DNA from: Longispora fulva
GTDB lineage: Bacteria; Actinomycetota; Actinomycetes; Mycobacteriales; Micromonosporaceae
DNA: 64,000 bases
Assembly (NCBI RefSeq): GCF_015751905.1
Contig: NZ_JADOUF010000001.1
Span: 4,216,001 to 4,280,000, forward strand
Direction: 5' to 3'
Shown: positions 52,751-61,308 of the stretch, piece after piece
Layout: each line of letters opens with the position of its first letter
How positions within the stretch are numbered: the first letter of the stretch is position 1
The notes under the pieces: generated by a model
The model's input: only the letters and a program-made list of their open reading frames with translations
The model's database searches: none
What the model was told of the DNA's origin: nothing
Made by a program: the position numbers and the translations under genes

Positions 52751-54075
52751 CGCGCCACCTCGTCGCCGGGCGCGAAGCCGTCGGCCGCGCCGGTCCGCCA
52801 CGCCGCCCCGTCGGGATACGAGTACGCGGCCAGGGACTCCGGGAGCATCCTCGCGGACATGCCGGGGGCGGTCGGGGCCACGTAGTGCCCGTCAACGATG
52901 CGGACCGGGTCGGCGAAGTGCTCGTGCAGGTGGTCGACGTACTCGATCACCCGGTTCTCGACGCTGCCCGACACGGCCACGTAGTCGAACATGGACAGGT
53001 GCTGGACCAGCTCGCACAGTCCGACGCCCCCGGCGTGCGGGCAGACCGGCACGCCGAACCTGGCGGCCAGCAGCAGGATCGCCACGTTCTCGGTGACCCC
53101 GCCGACCCGGCACGCGTCGAGCTGGACCATGTCGACGGCGCCGGCCTGCAGGAGCTGCTTGAACATCACCCGGTTGTGGGTGTGCTCGCCGGTGGCCACC
53201 TTGACCGGGGCGACGGCCCGGCGGATCGCGGCGTGGCCGAGGATGTCGTCGGGCGACGTCGGCTCCTCGATCCACCACGGGTCGTACGGGGCGAGCCGCT
53301 CCACCCACTCGATGGCCTGCTCGACGTCCCACCGCTGGTTGGCGTCGACGGCGATCCGGATGTCGGGGCCGACGGCGTCGCGGGCCAGGGCCATCCGGCG
53401 CAGGTCGGCGTCGAGGTCCGCGCCGACCTTGAGCTTGATCTGGGTGAACCCGTCGGCGACGGCCTCCCGGGCCAGCCGGACCAGCTTGTCGTCGGTGTAG
53501 CCGAGCCAGCCGGGGGTGGTGGTGTAGGCGGGGTAGCCGGTGGCCAGCAGCTGGGCCTCGCGGTCGGCCCGCCCCGCCGCCCGGCTCTTCAGCAGGTCCA
53601 GCGCCTCGGCGGGGGTGAGCGCGTCGGTGAGGTAGCGCCAGTCGACCAGGTCGACGATCTGCTCCGGGGAGTAGTCGGACAGGAGTTTCCACAGCGGCTT
53701 GCCTGCGACCGTGGCGGCCAGGTCGAAGGCCGCGTTGACGAGTGCCGCGACCGCCATGTGCGAGGCGCCCTTCTCCGGGCCCAGCCAGCGCAGCTGCGAG
53801 TCGCCGGTCAGCCGGCGGGAGAACTCGCCCAGGTCGTCGAGGTCGATCTCGCGACCCACGATCAGGGGCGCGTGCGCGTGGATCGCCGCGGCGCACACCT
53901 CGTTGCCCCGGCCGATCGTGAAGCAGAAGCCGTGGCCCTCGCCCGCTTCGGTGCGCAGCACCACGTAGGCCGCGGAGTAGTCGGGGTCGGGGTTCATCGC
54001 GTCGGAGCCGTGAAGTTCCCGTGAGGTGGGAAACCGGATGTCCCGGACGTCGATACCGGCCACAGTGACTCTCAT
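52747..54075 (-). CDS. L-fuconate dehydratase (enolase superfamily)
   Basis: The 442-residue enzyme matches Fuc[27 protein letters not shown] is a diagnostic N-terminus, with catalytic Lys-x-Lys in [11 protein letters not shown] (about 212), metal ligands in VDANQRW and [17 protein letters not shown], and His in [12 protein letters not shown]. It dehydrates L-fuconate to 2-keto-3-deoxy-L-fuconate. It is the second gene of the operon and overlaps both neighbours by 4 bp. Confidence 0.92.
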   Translation of the reverse strand: MRVTVAGIDVRDIRFPTSRELHGSDAMNPDPDYSAAYVVLRTEAGEGHGFCFTIGRGNEVCAAAIHAHAPLIVGREIDLDDLGEFSRRLTGDSQLRWLGPEKGASHMAVAALVNAAFDLAATVAGKPLWKLLSDYSPEQIVDLVDWRYLTDALTPAEALDLLKSRAAGRADREAQLLATGYPAYTTTPGWLGYTDDKLVRLAREAVADGFTQIKLKVGADLDADLRRMALARDAVGPDIRIAVDANQRWDVEQAIEWVERLAPYDPWWIEEPTSPDDILGHAAIRRAVAPVKVATGEHTHNRVMFKQLLQAGAVDMVQLDACRVGGVTENVAILLLAARFGVPVCPHAGGVGLCELVQHLSMFDYVAVSGSVENRVIEYVDHLHEHFADPVRIVDGHYVAPTAPGMSARMLPESLAAYSYPDGAAWRTGAADGFAPGDEVAR

Positions 54076-54908
54076 GCCTGCCCCACAGTCTGGCGTTGCC
54101 GGCCGAGCCGGTCGATCTCGACCTCGACGGTCATTCCGGCGCGGAGGTACGCGGAGTCGCCCAGGCCGAGGGCGACCCCCGCGGGCGTCCCCGTGTTGAT
54201 CACGTCTCCGGGTTCGAGGACCATGAACTGGCTCAGGTAGGCGACGATCTCGTACACCCCGAAGATCATGTTTTTCGTGTGGCCGTCCTGGCGGAGTTCG
54301 CCGTCGACCCACAGCCGCAGGCCCAGGTCCTGCGGGTCGCCCACCTCGTCGGCGGTGACGAACCACGGTCCCAGCGGGTTGAAGGTCTCGCAGGACTTGC
54401 CCTTGTCCCAGGTGCCGCCGCGCTCGAGCTGGAACTCGCGCTCGGAGACGTCGTTGCTGATCGCGTACCCGGCGATGACGCCGGCCGCCTGGTCGGGTTC
54501 GAGGTACCGGGCGGTCGCGCCGATCACGACCGCCAACTCGACCTCGTAGTCGGTCTTGCGGCTGCGGCGCGGGACGAGCACCTCGTCGTCCGGTCCGATC
54601 ACGGTGTTGGTGGCCTTCATGAACACGACCGGTTCGTCCGGGATCTCCGCCCCGCTCTCGGCGGCGTGGTCGCGGTAGTTCAGGCCGACGCAGACCACCT
54701 TGCGGGGGCGGGCGACCGGCGGCCCGTACCGCACGGGGCCGGTGATCTCCGGCAGCGCGTGCGCGGCACGCACCCGGTCGAGGCCGCCACCGGCGAGGAA
54801 CGCGCCGTCGATGTCACTGGTGAGACCGGAGAGGTCCAGCAGGCGGCCGTCGTCGGCGAGCAGCGCGGGGCGTTCGGCGCCGGTGGGTCCCACGCGGAGT
54901 AACTTCAC
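54072..54908 (-). CDS. FAH-family 2,4-diketo-3-deoxy-L-fuconate (ulosonate) hydrolase
   Basis: The 278-residue protein of the fumarylacetoacetate hydrolase fold shows [47 protein letters not shown] (acidic metal ligands), [33 protein letters not shown] and [13 protein letters not shown]. In this context it would split 2,4-diketo-3-deoxy-L-fuconate into pyruvate and L-lactate, the latter matching lutABC downstream. It is the first gene of the ten-gene operon, divergent from the GntR gene, with one of a pair of inverted operator-like sites 35 bp before its start. Confidence 0.9.
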   Translation of the reverse strand: MKLLRVGPTGAERPALLADDGRLLDLSGLTSDIDGAFLAGGGLDRVRAAHALPEITGPVRYGPPVARPRKVVCVGLNYRDHAAESGAEIPDEPVVFMKATNTVIGPDDEVLVPRRSRKTDYEVELAVVIGATARYLEPDQAAGVIAGYAISNDVSEREFQLERGGTWDKGKSCETFNPLGPWFVTADEVGDPQDLGLRLWVDGELRQDGHTKNMIFGVYEIVAYLSQFMVLEPGDVINTGTPAGVALGLGDSAYLRAGMTVEVEIDRLGRQRQTVGQA

Positions 54909-54942
54909 GGGGAGGGCCTCCTTCGAGTAATCCGATCACTTG

Positions 54943-54955
54943 GCAAGTCATCTGA
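54943..54955. promoter_or_regulatory. Operator-like site 1 for the divergent GntR regulator
   Basis: GCAAGTCATCTGA, 35 bp upstream of the FAH hydrolase start, is the exact reverse complement of the site at 55038-55050. Its core GTCATCTGAT is near-palindromic (GTCA-N2-TGAY), as expected for a FadR-type GntR dimer. Confidence 0.65.
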
Positions 54956-55037
54956 TGTCTTGATGGCATCATCAAAGCACCTACCAGGCCTCTGAGCGCA
55001 ATACCCCGTAATAAATTCGTTACATTGGGCCGACTGG

Positions 55038-55050
55038 TCAGATGACTTGC
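55038..55050. promoter_or_regulatory. Operator-like site 2 for the divergent GntR regulator
   Basis: TCAGATGACTTGC, with the perfectly palindromic core GTCAGATGAC, lies 46 bp before the GntR start, in opposite orientation to site 1. One site per divergent gene suggests joint control and autoregulation. Confidence 0.65.
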
Positions 55051-55096
55051 CTGGAGGCAGGATGATGAACAGACCACTCAGCGAAGGAGCACCGGA

Positions 55097-55807
55097 GTGA
55101 CCGAGGACCAGGCGCGTACGACCGTCACCGACCGCGCGCTGGCGCGGATCAAGGAGATGATCGCCAGCGGTGAGCTGGAGCCGGGCCAGCGGCTGCCCGT
55201 CGAGAAGGACCTCGCCGAGGCGCTCGGCCTGTCCCGCAGCTCCATGCGCGAGGCGATCCGGGCCCTGACCGTCCTCGGCATCCTGGAGGCCCGACACGGC
55301 GCCGGGGTGTACGTGACCAAGCTCGGCCCGTCCGACCTCCTCGAGGCGTTCGGCGTGGTCGCCGAGATCTCGCAGGGCGCGACCCTGCTCGACCTGGTCC
55401 GGGTGCGCAAGATCCTGGAGCCGGCGGCCGTGGCCACCGCCGCCGCCCGGATCACCGACGTGGACCTCGCCCGGCTCCGCGAGGAGATGGCAGCGATGGC
55501 CCGGGTCGACACGGCCGAGGAGTTCATCGGCCACGACCTGACGTTCCACCGGATCATCAACGAGGCCGCCGGCAACCCGGTGCTCACCGCCATCCTCGGC
55601 GGGCTGAGCAGCCGCACCCTGCGCACCCGGGTCTGGCGCGGCCGGCGCGAGGAGGGCGCGATCCCGCGCACCCTCGAGGAGCACGAGCACATCTACCGGG
55701 CTCTGGCCAGCCGCGACCCGGAGGACGCCCGCACGGCCGCCGCCGTGCACATCACCTCCGTCGAGGAGTGGGTCCGACGGCAGGTCGCCACCGAGGGCGA
55801 GCTCTGA
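55097..55807 (+). CDS. GntR-family (FadR subfamily) transcriptional regulator of the fucose operon
   Basis: The 236-residue protein has a winged helix at residues 8-75 (ALARIKEMIASGELEPGQRLPVEKDLAEALGLSRSSMREAIRALTVLGILEARHGAGVYV). An all-helical FCD domain follows, with metal/effector residues in GHDLTFHRIINEAAGN and EEHEHIYRAL, HITSVEEW. It is divergent from the ten-gene operon and carries two inverted operator-like copies between. GTG start at 55097 with GGAG 8 bp upstream. The effector is likely a pathway acid (inference). Confidence 0.9.
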   Translation: MTEDQARTTVTDRALARIKEMIASGELEPGQRLPVEKDLAEALGLSRSSMREAIRALTVLGILEARHGAGVYVTKLGPSDLLEAFGVVAEISQGATLLDLVRVRKILEPAAVATAAARITDVDLARLREEMAAMARVDTAEEFIGHDLTFHRIINEAAGNPVLTAILGGLSSRTLRTRVWRGRREEGAIPRTLEEHEHIYRALASRDPEDARTAAAVHITSVEEWVRRQVATEGEL

Positions 55808-56121
55808 TGCGGGTCGCGCTGCACACCCGGCTGCGGCCCGGTGCCGAGGCCGCATACCTCGAAGCCCATCAGGGGGTACCGCAGGAACTGCTCGCCGCCA
55901 TCCGCGCCGCCGGTGCGACGGAGTGGACCATCTGGCGCTCCGGCCTGGACCTGTTCCACCTCGTGGAGTGCGCCGACTACGACCTGCTGCTGGGTTCACT
56001 GGCCGGGCTGCCGGTGAACATCGCCTGGCAGGCCCGGATGGCCGAACTCCTCGACGTGGTGCACGACTACTCCCCCGACGGCGGCGCGGCCGGCCTGCCG
56101 GTGGCCTGGCGGCTGCCGTGA
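55807..56121 (+). CDS. L-rhamnose/L-fucose mutarotase-like protein
   Basis: The 104-residue ferredoxin-like protein of the RhaM (DUF718) family shows MRVALHTRLRPGAEAAYLEAHQGVPQELLAAIRAAG, EWTIWRSGLDLFHLVECADYD. RhaM-type proteins speed alpha/beta anomer interconversion of 6-deoxysugars. The ATG overlaps the gntR stop (TGATG) and its stop overlaps a truncated aldo/keto reductase (GTGA), so the three form one transcript devoted to the first steps of fucose use. Confidence 0.88.
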   Translation: MRVALHTRLRPGAEAAYLEAHQGVPQELLAAIRAAGATEWTIWRSGLDLFHLVECADYDLLLGSLAGLPVNIAWQARMAELLDVVHDYSPDGGAAGLPVAWRLP

Positions 56122-56426
56122 CGGCGGGCGAGCGGGTCCGGCTCGGGCGGACCGACCTGCGGGTGACCCGGCTCGGCCTGGGGCTCGCGCCGATCGGCGG
56201 CCTGTTCACCGCCGTGCCCGACGCGCAGGCCCTCGCGACCGTCGACCGGGCCTGGGACCGTGGCCTGCGCCTCTACGACACCGCCCCGCTCTACGGGTAC
56301 GGCCGCTCCGAGCAGCTCGCCGGCCGGGCGCTGTCCCCCCGCCCTCACGGTGACGGCGGCCTCCCGGGGCTGAGCCGGTCGGCGAGCTCGGTGACCAGCA
56401 GCAGCCACGCGCCGGCGAGCAGGTAA
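56118..56426 (+). pseudogene. Truncated aldo/keto reductase (probable L-fucose dehydrogenase remnant)
   Basis: From GTG at 56118 (GTGA overlap with the mutarotase) the frame encodes an AKR N-terminus: VRLGRTDLRVTRLGLGLAPIGGLF, TVDRAWDRGLRLYDTAPLYGYGRSEQLAGRALSPRP, including the catalytic Asp and Tyr of DTAPLYGYG. Homology stops near residue 75 (about 56342), where the sequence runs into the 3' end of the oppositely oriented PAP2 gene. The remaining 28 codons are antisense to PAP2. About 240-250 residues, including the catalytic Lys/His region and NADP site, are missing. D-threo-aldose/L-fucose dehydrogenases of this family are often next to RhaM and FucD. Confidence 0.85.
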
Positions 56427-57001
56427 CCCCCGAGCACGTCGGTGAACCAGTGCACGCCCAGGTACAGCCGGCTCAGCCCGACCGCTGCCATCACCAGCAC
56501 GGCGCCGGTGACGAGGAGGACGCGGGGCCGGCCGGGGCGGACCAGTCCGTACACCAGGAAGGTGAGCACACCGATCGTCGCCGTAGTGTTCGACGTGTGC
56601 CCGGACGGGAACGAGAAGTCCTCGCCGACGACGGCCACCACGCCGGCCGGCGGACGGGCCCGGCCGTCGACGACCTTGACCGCGAACGTGAGCACCGCGG
56701 TGCCGCCCACGGCGAGCAGGACGACGACCGCCGGCCACCAGGACCGGGCCAGCCGGCTCCGGGCGAGGGCACCGAGGACGGCGAGCGGCACGAGGCAGTA
56801 CACGCTGCCCAGGGTCGTGATCGCGGTCATCAGCACCGTCAGGGGGCCGGTGCGACGCTCGGCGAGGAAGGACAGCAGCGGACGGTCCAGGATCGCGGGA
56901 CCGGCGCCGGCCCGGGTGCACAGCAGCACGGCGACGAACAGGACGGCGAGGACGACCGCGGTCGGCACCCGCCAGCCCACTGGTCCCGCGCTCCTGGTCA
57001 C
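56345..57001 (-). CDS. PAP2-family membrane phosphatase
   Basis: The 218-residue protein has about five to six helices and the three acid-phosphatase motifs: KVVDGRARPPAG (K-x6-RP), FSFPSGHTSNTT (PSGH) and SRLYLGVHWFTDVLGG (SR-x5-H-x3-D). It would dephosphorylate a lipid phosphate such as undecaprenyl pyrophosphate or phosphatidate on the outer face. GTG start in a GTGA overlap with the upstream kinase-like gene. Its 3' end abuts the break of the truncated AKR. Confidence 0.92.
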   Translation of the reverse strand: MTRSAGPVGWRVPTAVVLAVLFVAVLLCTRAGAGPAILDRPLLSFLAERRTGPLTVLMTAITTLGSVYCLVPLAVLGALARSRLARSWWPAVVVLLAVGGTAVLTFAVKVVDGRARPPAGVVAVVGEDFSFPSGHTSNTTATIGVLTFLVYGLVRPGRPRVLLVTGAVLVMAAVGLSRLYLGVHWFTDVLGGYLLAGAWLLLVTELADRLSPGRPPSP

Positions 57002-57654
57002 CCGCCTATCTTCGCTGGTAGCGGTGGGAGGAAGGGGGCGAAATGCTCGGCAACCAGGTCGGCGACCCGCTCGGCGTCGCGGGTGCCGTCGACCTCGAGC
57101 ACCCGGATGCCGAGCGCGGTGGCCCGGTCGACGGCGTCGGCGGTGATCAGCCGGTCCCGCTCGATCCGGTTGCGCTGTCCGCGCGCGGGGTCCTCCACGT
57201 CGTGGGTGAACGCGCCAGCCCGGTCGAGGTGGACCAGCTGGTGCGCGCGCCAGTCCTCGGTGGGCACCATGACGATCATCTGTCGGGGGTCGGCGACGAT
57301 CGGGACGACGAGCTCCGGCCGCAGCCCCCAGCCCTCCGCCAGCACGGGCGGACCGGAGACCAGGGCCCGCAGGTCGTCCAGCGTGTACTCGAACCGGGTC
57401 GGGAACCCGGCGAGCACCTCCGCGGCCATCCGCGCGGGCGTGGTGCGTACCCAGATCTCGTCGGGGGTGCGGGTGTCGGCGAGGCCGCGCGCGGCGAGCC
57501 GGTCCTCGTGACCGCGGACGTTCGGGTAGTCGAAGTGGTACGCGCACAGGCCGTGCCGGTGGGCCAGGATGTTGCTCACGGTCGACTTGCCGGCCCACTG
57601 TCCGCCGCCGATCCAGAGGACGCGACGGAGTGTGCCAAAGGGGTCCCAGGTCAT
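56998..57654 (-). CDS. P-loop NTP-binding kinase-like protein
   Basis: The 218-residue protein has Walker A GGGQWAGKST at about residues 16-25. WGLRPELVVPIV may supply the Walker B strand, and an Arg-rich lid follows (DPARGQRNRIERDRLI). It resembles cytoplasmic AAA/adenylate-kinase-like proteins annotated only as hypothetical kinases. ATG at 57654 gives MTWDPFGTLRRVLWIGGGQ; an upstream ATG is possible but would add a hydrophobic stretch. It is translationally coupled to the PAP2 gene. Confidence 0.8.
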   Translation of the reverse strand: MTWDPFGTLRRVLWIGGGQWAGKSTVSNILAHRHGLCAYHFDYPNVRGHEDRLAARGLADTRTPDEIWVRTTPARMAAEVLAGFPTRFEYTLDDLRALVSGPPVLAEGWGLRPELVVPIVADPRQMIVMVPTEDWRAHQLVHLDRAGAFTHDVEDPARGQRNRIERDRLITADAVDRATALGIRVLEVDGTRDAERVADLVAEHFAPFLPPLPAKIGG

Positions 57655-57794
57655 GACGAGGAGTTTGACCAGGTATTTTGCGAAGATCAAGTCTTGTATC
57701 GACTGCCCGGTTCTGATGAAGTATGAGGAAGGAGCCACGCGCGCGACACCCTCGGGGACAATGGGCCGATGACCGCCGACGAGAGGGCCCCTCG

Positions 57795-58829
57795 ATGATC
57801 CCCGCGCCGTTCCGAGCCGCCGACGACCGCTACGCGACGATGGAGTACCGGCGCACCGGCCGCAGCGGTCTCAAGCTCCCGGCGGTCTCGCTCGGCCTGT
57901 GGCACAACTTCGGCGACGACAAGCCCCTGGAGACCCAGCGCGCCATCCTGCGCCGCGCCTTCGACCTCGGGGTGACGCACTTCGACCTGGCGAACAACTA
58001 CGGGCCGCCGTACGGGGCGGCCGAGGCGAACTTCGGCACGCTGTTCGCCCAGGATTTCCGGCCCTACCGCGACGAGCTGGTGCTGTCCACGAAGGCCGGC
58101 TACGACATGTGGCCGGGGCCGTACGGCGAGTGGGGCTCGCGGAAGTACCTGCTGGCGAGCCTCGACCAGTCCCTGGCCCGGATGGGCGTGGACTACGTGG
58201 ACATCTTCTACTCACACCGCTTCGATCCGGACACCCCGCTCGAGGAGACCATGGGCGCGCTGGCCAGCGCCGTGCGCCAGGGCAAGGCGCTCTACGTCGG
58301 GATCTCCTCCTACAGCGCCGAGCGCACCCGGGAGGCCGCGGCGATCCTGGCCGACCTGGGGGTGCCGCTGCTGATTCACCAGCCGTCGTACTCGATGCTC
58401 AACCGCTGGATCGAGGACGACGGGCTGCTCGACACCCTCGCCGACGTCGGCGCTGGCTGCATCGGGTTCGCGCCGCTGCAGCAGGGGCTGCTCACCGACC
58501 GCTACCTCGGCGGCATCCCGGCCGACTCGCGGGCGGCGCAGGGCAAGTCCCTCGACCCGCACGCGCTGACCGACGCCATGCTCGGCCGGTTGCGGGCCCT
58601 CAACGAGATCGCGGCCAGGCGCGGGCAGTCCCTGGCCCAGCTCGCGCTGACCTGGCTGCTCCGCGACGAACGGATGACGTCCGCGCTGATCGGGGCGTCG
58701 TCGGTGGCCCAGTTGGAGAATAACCTCGCGGCGGTGCGCGGCGCGAAGCTGACCCCGGAGGAGCTCGTGGAGATCGACCGGCACGCCACGGACCGCGCCA
58801 ACCTCTGGCGGGAGTCGAGCGAGAGCTAG
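57795..58829 (+). CDS. Aldo/keto reductase, YghZ/GpR (L-glyceraldehyde 3-phosphate reductase) type
   Basis: The 344-residue NADPH-dependent TIM barrel has DRYATMEYRRTGRSGLKLPAVSLGLWHNFGDD, a near match to the YghZ N-terminus. It shows catalytic Asp/Tyr in FDLANNYGPPYG, Lys in LSTKAGYDMW, His in FYSHRFDPDTP, and cofactor loops ALIGASSVAQLENNLAA. Members reduce methylglyoxal and related aldehydes. It is a complete gene and differs in subfamily from the truncated AKR 1.4 kb away, so it is not its displaced remainder. Confidence 0.92.
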   Translation: MIPAPFRAADDRYATMEYRRTGRSGLKLPAVSLGLWHNFGDDKPLETQRAILRRAFDLGVTHFDLANNYGPPYGAAEANFGTLFAQDFRPYRDELVLSTKAGYDMWPGPYGEWGSRKYLLASLDQSLARMGVDYVDIFYSHRFDPDTPLEETMGALASAVRQGKALYVGISSYSAERTREAAAILADLGVPLLIHQPSYSMLNRWIEDDGLLDTLADVGAGCIGFAPLQQGLLTDRYLGGIPADSRAAQGKSLDPHALTDAMLGRLRALNEIAARRGQSLAQLALTWLLRDERMTSALIGASSVAQLENNLAAVRGAKLTPEELVEIDRHATDRANLWRESSES

Positions 58830-58906
58830 AGACGGTTACGGCGGCCCCTCCCCCGGCACGCAGCGGCTTCCCCGGCCCCCGGCCCGGGAGTCAGCCAGGA
58901 GTCCCT

Positions 58907-58979
58907 CCTCGATGATCAACTACACGTTGTTGCTGTCCTCGAGGCCAGAAAAGGTGCAACACCGTGTAGTTGATCGAGG
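58907..58979. repeat. Palindromic intergenic repeat element
   Basis: CCTCGATGATCAACTACACG (58907-58926) is mirrored by CGTGTAGTTGATCGAGG (58963-58979), identical apart from a 3-nt insertion in the left arm. The inner flanks also pair partly (GTTGTTGC...GCAACAC). It lies between convergent AKR and lyase genes, with lower GC than its surroundings. It could end both transcripts, but its length and base composition suggest a REP-like mobile palindrome. Confidence 0.75.
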
Positions 58980-58988
58980 CGGGGCGGG

Positions 58989-60188
58989 TCAGGACGGGTT
59001 GTTCGCGTGGGTCAGGGTCTCCCAGGCCAGGAAGTGGTCCTCGCCGGCCGGCCGCTGCGCCTCCGTGTAGCGCTGGGTGGTCGGCATGTCCAGTCCGGAC
59101 CGGGTGTGGAACGCGTTGAACGCCACCTCCGTCGTCGGACCCAGCCCCTTCTTCACCGACCCGCCGCAGAGCGAGGCGGGTACAGCGGTGCCCAGCTCGT
59201 ACCGGGCGTGGAAGTAGAGGGCCTGGGTGAGGCGGGGCTGTGCCTCCGCGTAGAGGTCCAGGCCCTGGATGCGGGCCGTCTCTGCCACGTGGGCGATGGC
59301 CTCCAGGCCCCAGCCGGTGTGGCCGAAGTCGCGGCAGGTCTCCTGGGCGAGGCCGTCGGTGAAGGTGGACTGGCCCTGCCAGTACCCGATGATCTCGGAT
59401 CTGGTGTTGATCGACCCGCAGTTGGCCGGCGGCCGAGGGAGCGCTCCATCTGAGGTCAGGTAGATGTACGCCGGCAGCCGTGCGCGCCAGATCGCGACGG
59501 CGTGATCGAAGGACGCGTGGTCGTCGAGGAAGACCGCGATCCCGGTCGCCGCGTCCATCATGATGAGTTCCCAGTTGCCGTTGGTGCAGCCCCTGCCGTT
59601 GACCACCTCGGGCAGGTAGACGGTGCGCAACATCGTGGCGAACCGGTTGACCTGCGGCCACGACGGGTAGGTGTGCCGGATCAGCTCGGCCGCCCGGGCG
59701 AACGTCGCCCCCGCCCAGCCGGTCTGCAACGGGGCGTTGCTGTTCGTGTGGTCGCGCAGCACGGCCGACCACGCGTCCATGATCGCGATGGCCTTCTGCG
59801 CGTGCTTCGCGTCCTTCGTGATGTACCAGAGCAGGGCCTGGGTGTACGCGGCCGTCGCGTCGTCGCGCTCATCGGAGCAACCGTTGTTCGGGACCGAGGC
59901 CGAACCGCACTCCACAATGGCACGCGGCCTCGCCGACCAGGACAGCGAGGCGAAGGGGCTGGTCCGCATCGCGTCGTAGGCGGACTTCCAGGGTTGGGCG
60001 CCGGCGAGGGCCTTCGCGCGGGCGAGGTCGAGCTGGGGGCGGCTGACGAGGACGCCGGGGTGCGCGAAGGCCGCGGCCGACCGGGGCTGGGCGAGGGGCG
60101 AGGGTGCCGGGTGGGCGGCGGCCGGGACCGGCAGCAGGAGCGCCGCGGTCGCGAGGGTGGCCGTGACCAGGCGGGATATGCGTGACAT
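58989..60188 (-). CDS. Secreted alginate-lyase-family (alpha/alpha barrel) polysaccharide lyase
   Basis: The 399-residue protein has a signal peptide (1-25; TATLATAALLLPVPAAA). It belongs to the PF05426 alginate lyase domain: HPGVLVSRPQLDLARAKALAGAQPWKSAYDAM, NGCSDERDDATAAYTQALLWYITKD, LQTGWAGATFARAAELIRHT, GNWELIMMDAATGIAVFLDD, and FGHTGWGLEAIAHVAETA. PL5 and PL38 enzymes share this fold and depolymerise alginate or glucuronan. Two Cys pairs may be disulfides. Substrate is uncertain. Confidence 0.85.
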   Translation of the reverse strand: MSRISRLVTATLATAALLLPVPAAAHPAPSPLAQPRSAAAFAHPGVLVSRPQLDLARAKALAGAQPWKSAYDAMRTSPFASLSWSARPRAIVECGSASVPNNGCSDERDDATAAYTQALLWYITKDAKHAQKAIAIMDAWSAVLRDHTNSNAPLQTGWAGATFARAAELIRHTYPSWPQVNRFATMLRTVYLPEVVNGRGCTNGNWELIMMDAATGIAVFLDDHASFDHAVAIWRARLPAYIYLTSDGALPRPPANCGSINTRSEIIGYWQGQSTFTDGLAQETCRDFGHTGWGLEAIAHVAETARIQGLDLYAEAQPRLTQALYFHARYELGTAVPASLCGGSVKKGLGPTTEVAFNAFHTRSGLDMPTTQRYTEAQRPAGEDHFLAWETLTHANNPS

Positions 60189-60276
60189 GCCCTGAGAGTG
60201 CGAGCCCCCGGCACCCCGGTCAACGCGGGTTCCCGCAGGACGGAAAGTCGTCCCGTGTCCCCGGCAGCGCCGGGTC

Positions 60277-60311
60277 GCGTTCGGCGGGACGCTCCGCGCC
60301 CCGCCGAACGC
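60277..60311 (-). terminator. Hairpin after the inositol-phosphate synthase homologue
   Basis: GCGTTCGGCGGG (60277-60288) and CCCGCCGAACGC (60300-60311) form a perfect 12-bp stem with an 11-nt loop, 17 bp past the stop of the minus-strand gene. Confidence 0.65.
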
Positions 60312-60327
60312 CACACAAGACCTGTTT

Positions 60328-61284
60328 CTAGTGCGCCGTTCCGGGTGGGGACTTGAGCAGGGCCGCCGCCTCCGCCGCGTACCCGCCGCGCCCGCCCCGC
60401 AGCGCGCCGACCGCCATCCGGATCAGGTCGATCGTGACGCCCGCGCCACCACTCGGGTCGTGCACCTTCAGCTTGACGTCGAGGCTGACCGGGGACCCGC
60501 CCCAGCTCTGCGCCTCGACATTGAGGTACACCACCTTCTCCGACGCCAGCTGCGAGAGGTACCCGAGCGGGGCGATCTGGACCTTGTCCTTGGTCGCCTG
60601 GTCCCCGGTCAGGGCGTTGAGCTTGGACACCATCTTGCTGCCGCCGTGCTGGGTCAGGTTGCGGAAGTCCTCGGTGCCCCCCAGGTTGACCTGGTAGGAG
60701 CTGACCAGCGTGAGTCCCCGTTCCTCCAGCAGGCCCAGCAGGGCGTGGTGCACGATCGAGGTGCCGAACTGGCTGGTCAGGTCGTCCCCGAGGAGCGGCA
60801 GGCCCGCGGCCTCGAACCGGTCGAGCAGGTGGGGGTCGCGGGCGACCACGTCGGAGGTCGCGTTGACGAAGGCGACCCCGGCCCGCAGGGCCGCCTCTGC
60901 GTAGGCCCGGGCCACCTCGGGCCGCCCGGACGGTGCCATGTAGAGCACCACCTCGGCGCCGGCCAGGGCCTGGGCGACCCGGTCGATCCCGGTCTCGTCG
61001 GTCAGGCCCCACTGCACCCGCACGCCGGACGGCGGCAACCCCGCGCCGATCCGGGGGTAGTTGTTGGGCGCCATGAAGATCGCGTCGGTGAGGTCCGCGC
61101 CCACCTTCTCGTCGGAGACGGCGAACGCGGCCACGATGTCGACGTCGCCGACGCCCAGGCCGTCGACGACGGGGCGGCGGATGCCGACCAGACTGCCCGA
61201 GTCGCGGTAGAACGCGATGCCCTGGACCAGTGCCGAGATGTTGTTGCCGACGCCGACCACGGCGACCCTCGCTCTGTTGATCAT
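60328..61284 (-). CDS. Inositol-3-phosphate synthase family protein (short form)
   Basis: The 318-residue NAD-dependent lyase-fold protein has VAVVGVGNNISALVQGIAFYRD (Rossmann), FVNATSDVVARDPHLLDRFEAAGLPLLGDDLTSQFGTSIVHHALL, YQVNLGGTEDFRNLT and catalytic-Lys-region QAPLGYLSQLASEKV. MIPS makes the inositol for mycothiol and phosphatidylinositol; actinobacterial Ino1 is about 360 residues, so this is shorter, with a truncated dimerisation region. It could be a paralogue used for secondary metabolism. Not in an operon with mycothiol genes; it precedes the lyase gene. Confidence 0.82.
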   Translation of the reverse strand: MINRARVAVVGVGNNISALVQGIAFYRDSGSLVGIRRPVVDGLGVGDVDIVAAFAVSDEKVGADLTDAIFMAPNNYPRIGAGLPPSGVRVQWGLTDETGIDRVAQALAGAEVVLYMAPSGRPEVARAYAEAALRAGVAFVNATSDVVARDPHLLDRFEAAGLPLLGDDLTSQFGTSIVHHALLGLLEERGLTLVSSYQVNLGGTEDFRNLTQHGGSKMVSKLNALTGDQATKDKVQIAPLGYLSQLASEKVVYLNVEAQSWGGSPVSLDVKLKVHDPSGGAGVTIDLIRMAVGALRGGRGGYAAEAAALLKSPPGTAH

Positions 61285-61308
61285 GGGAGGGAGGCTACAC
61301 GGAGGCCG

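Noticed and set aside
57795-58829. Idea that the intact aldo/keto reductase is the displaced remainder of the truncated one
   Set aside because: It is complete, has its own N-terminus (YghZ type), and is from a different subfamily than the truncated gene.
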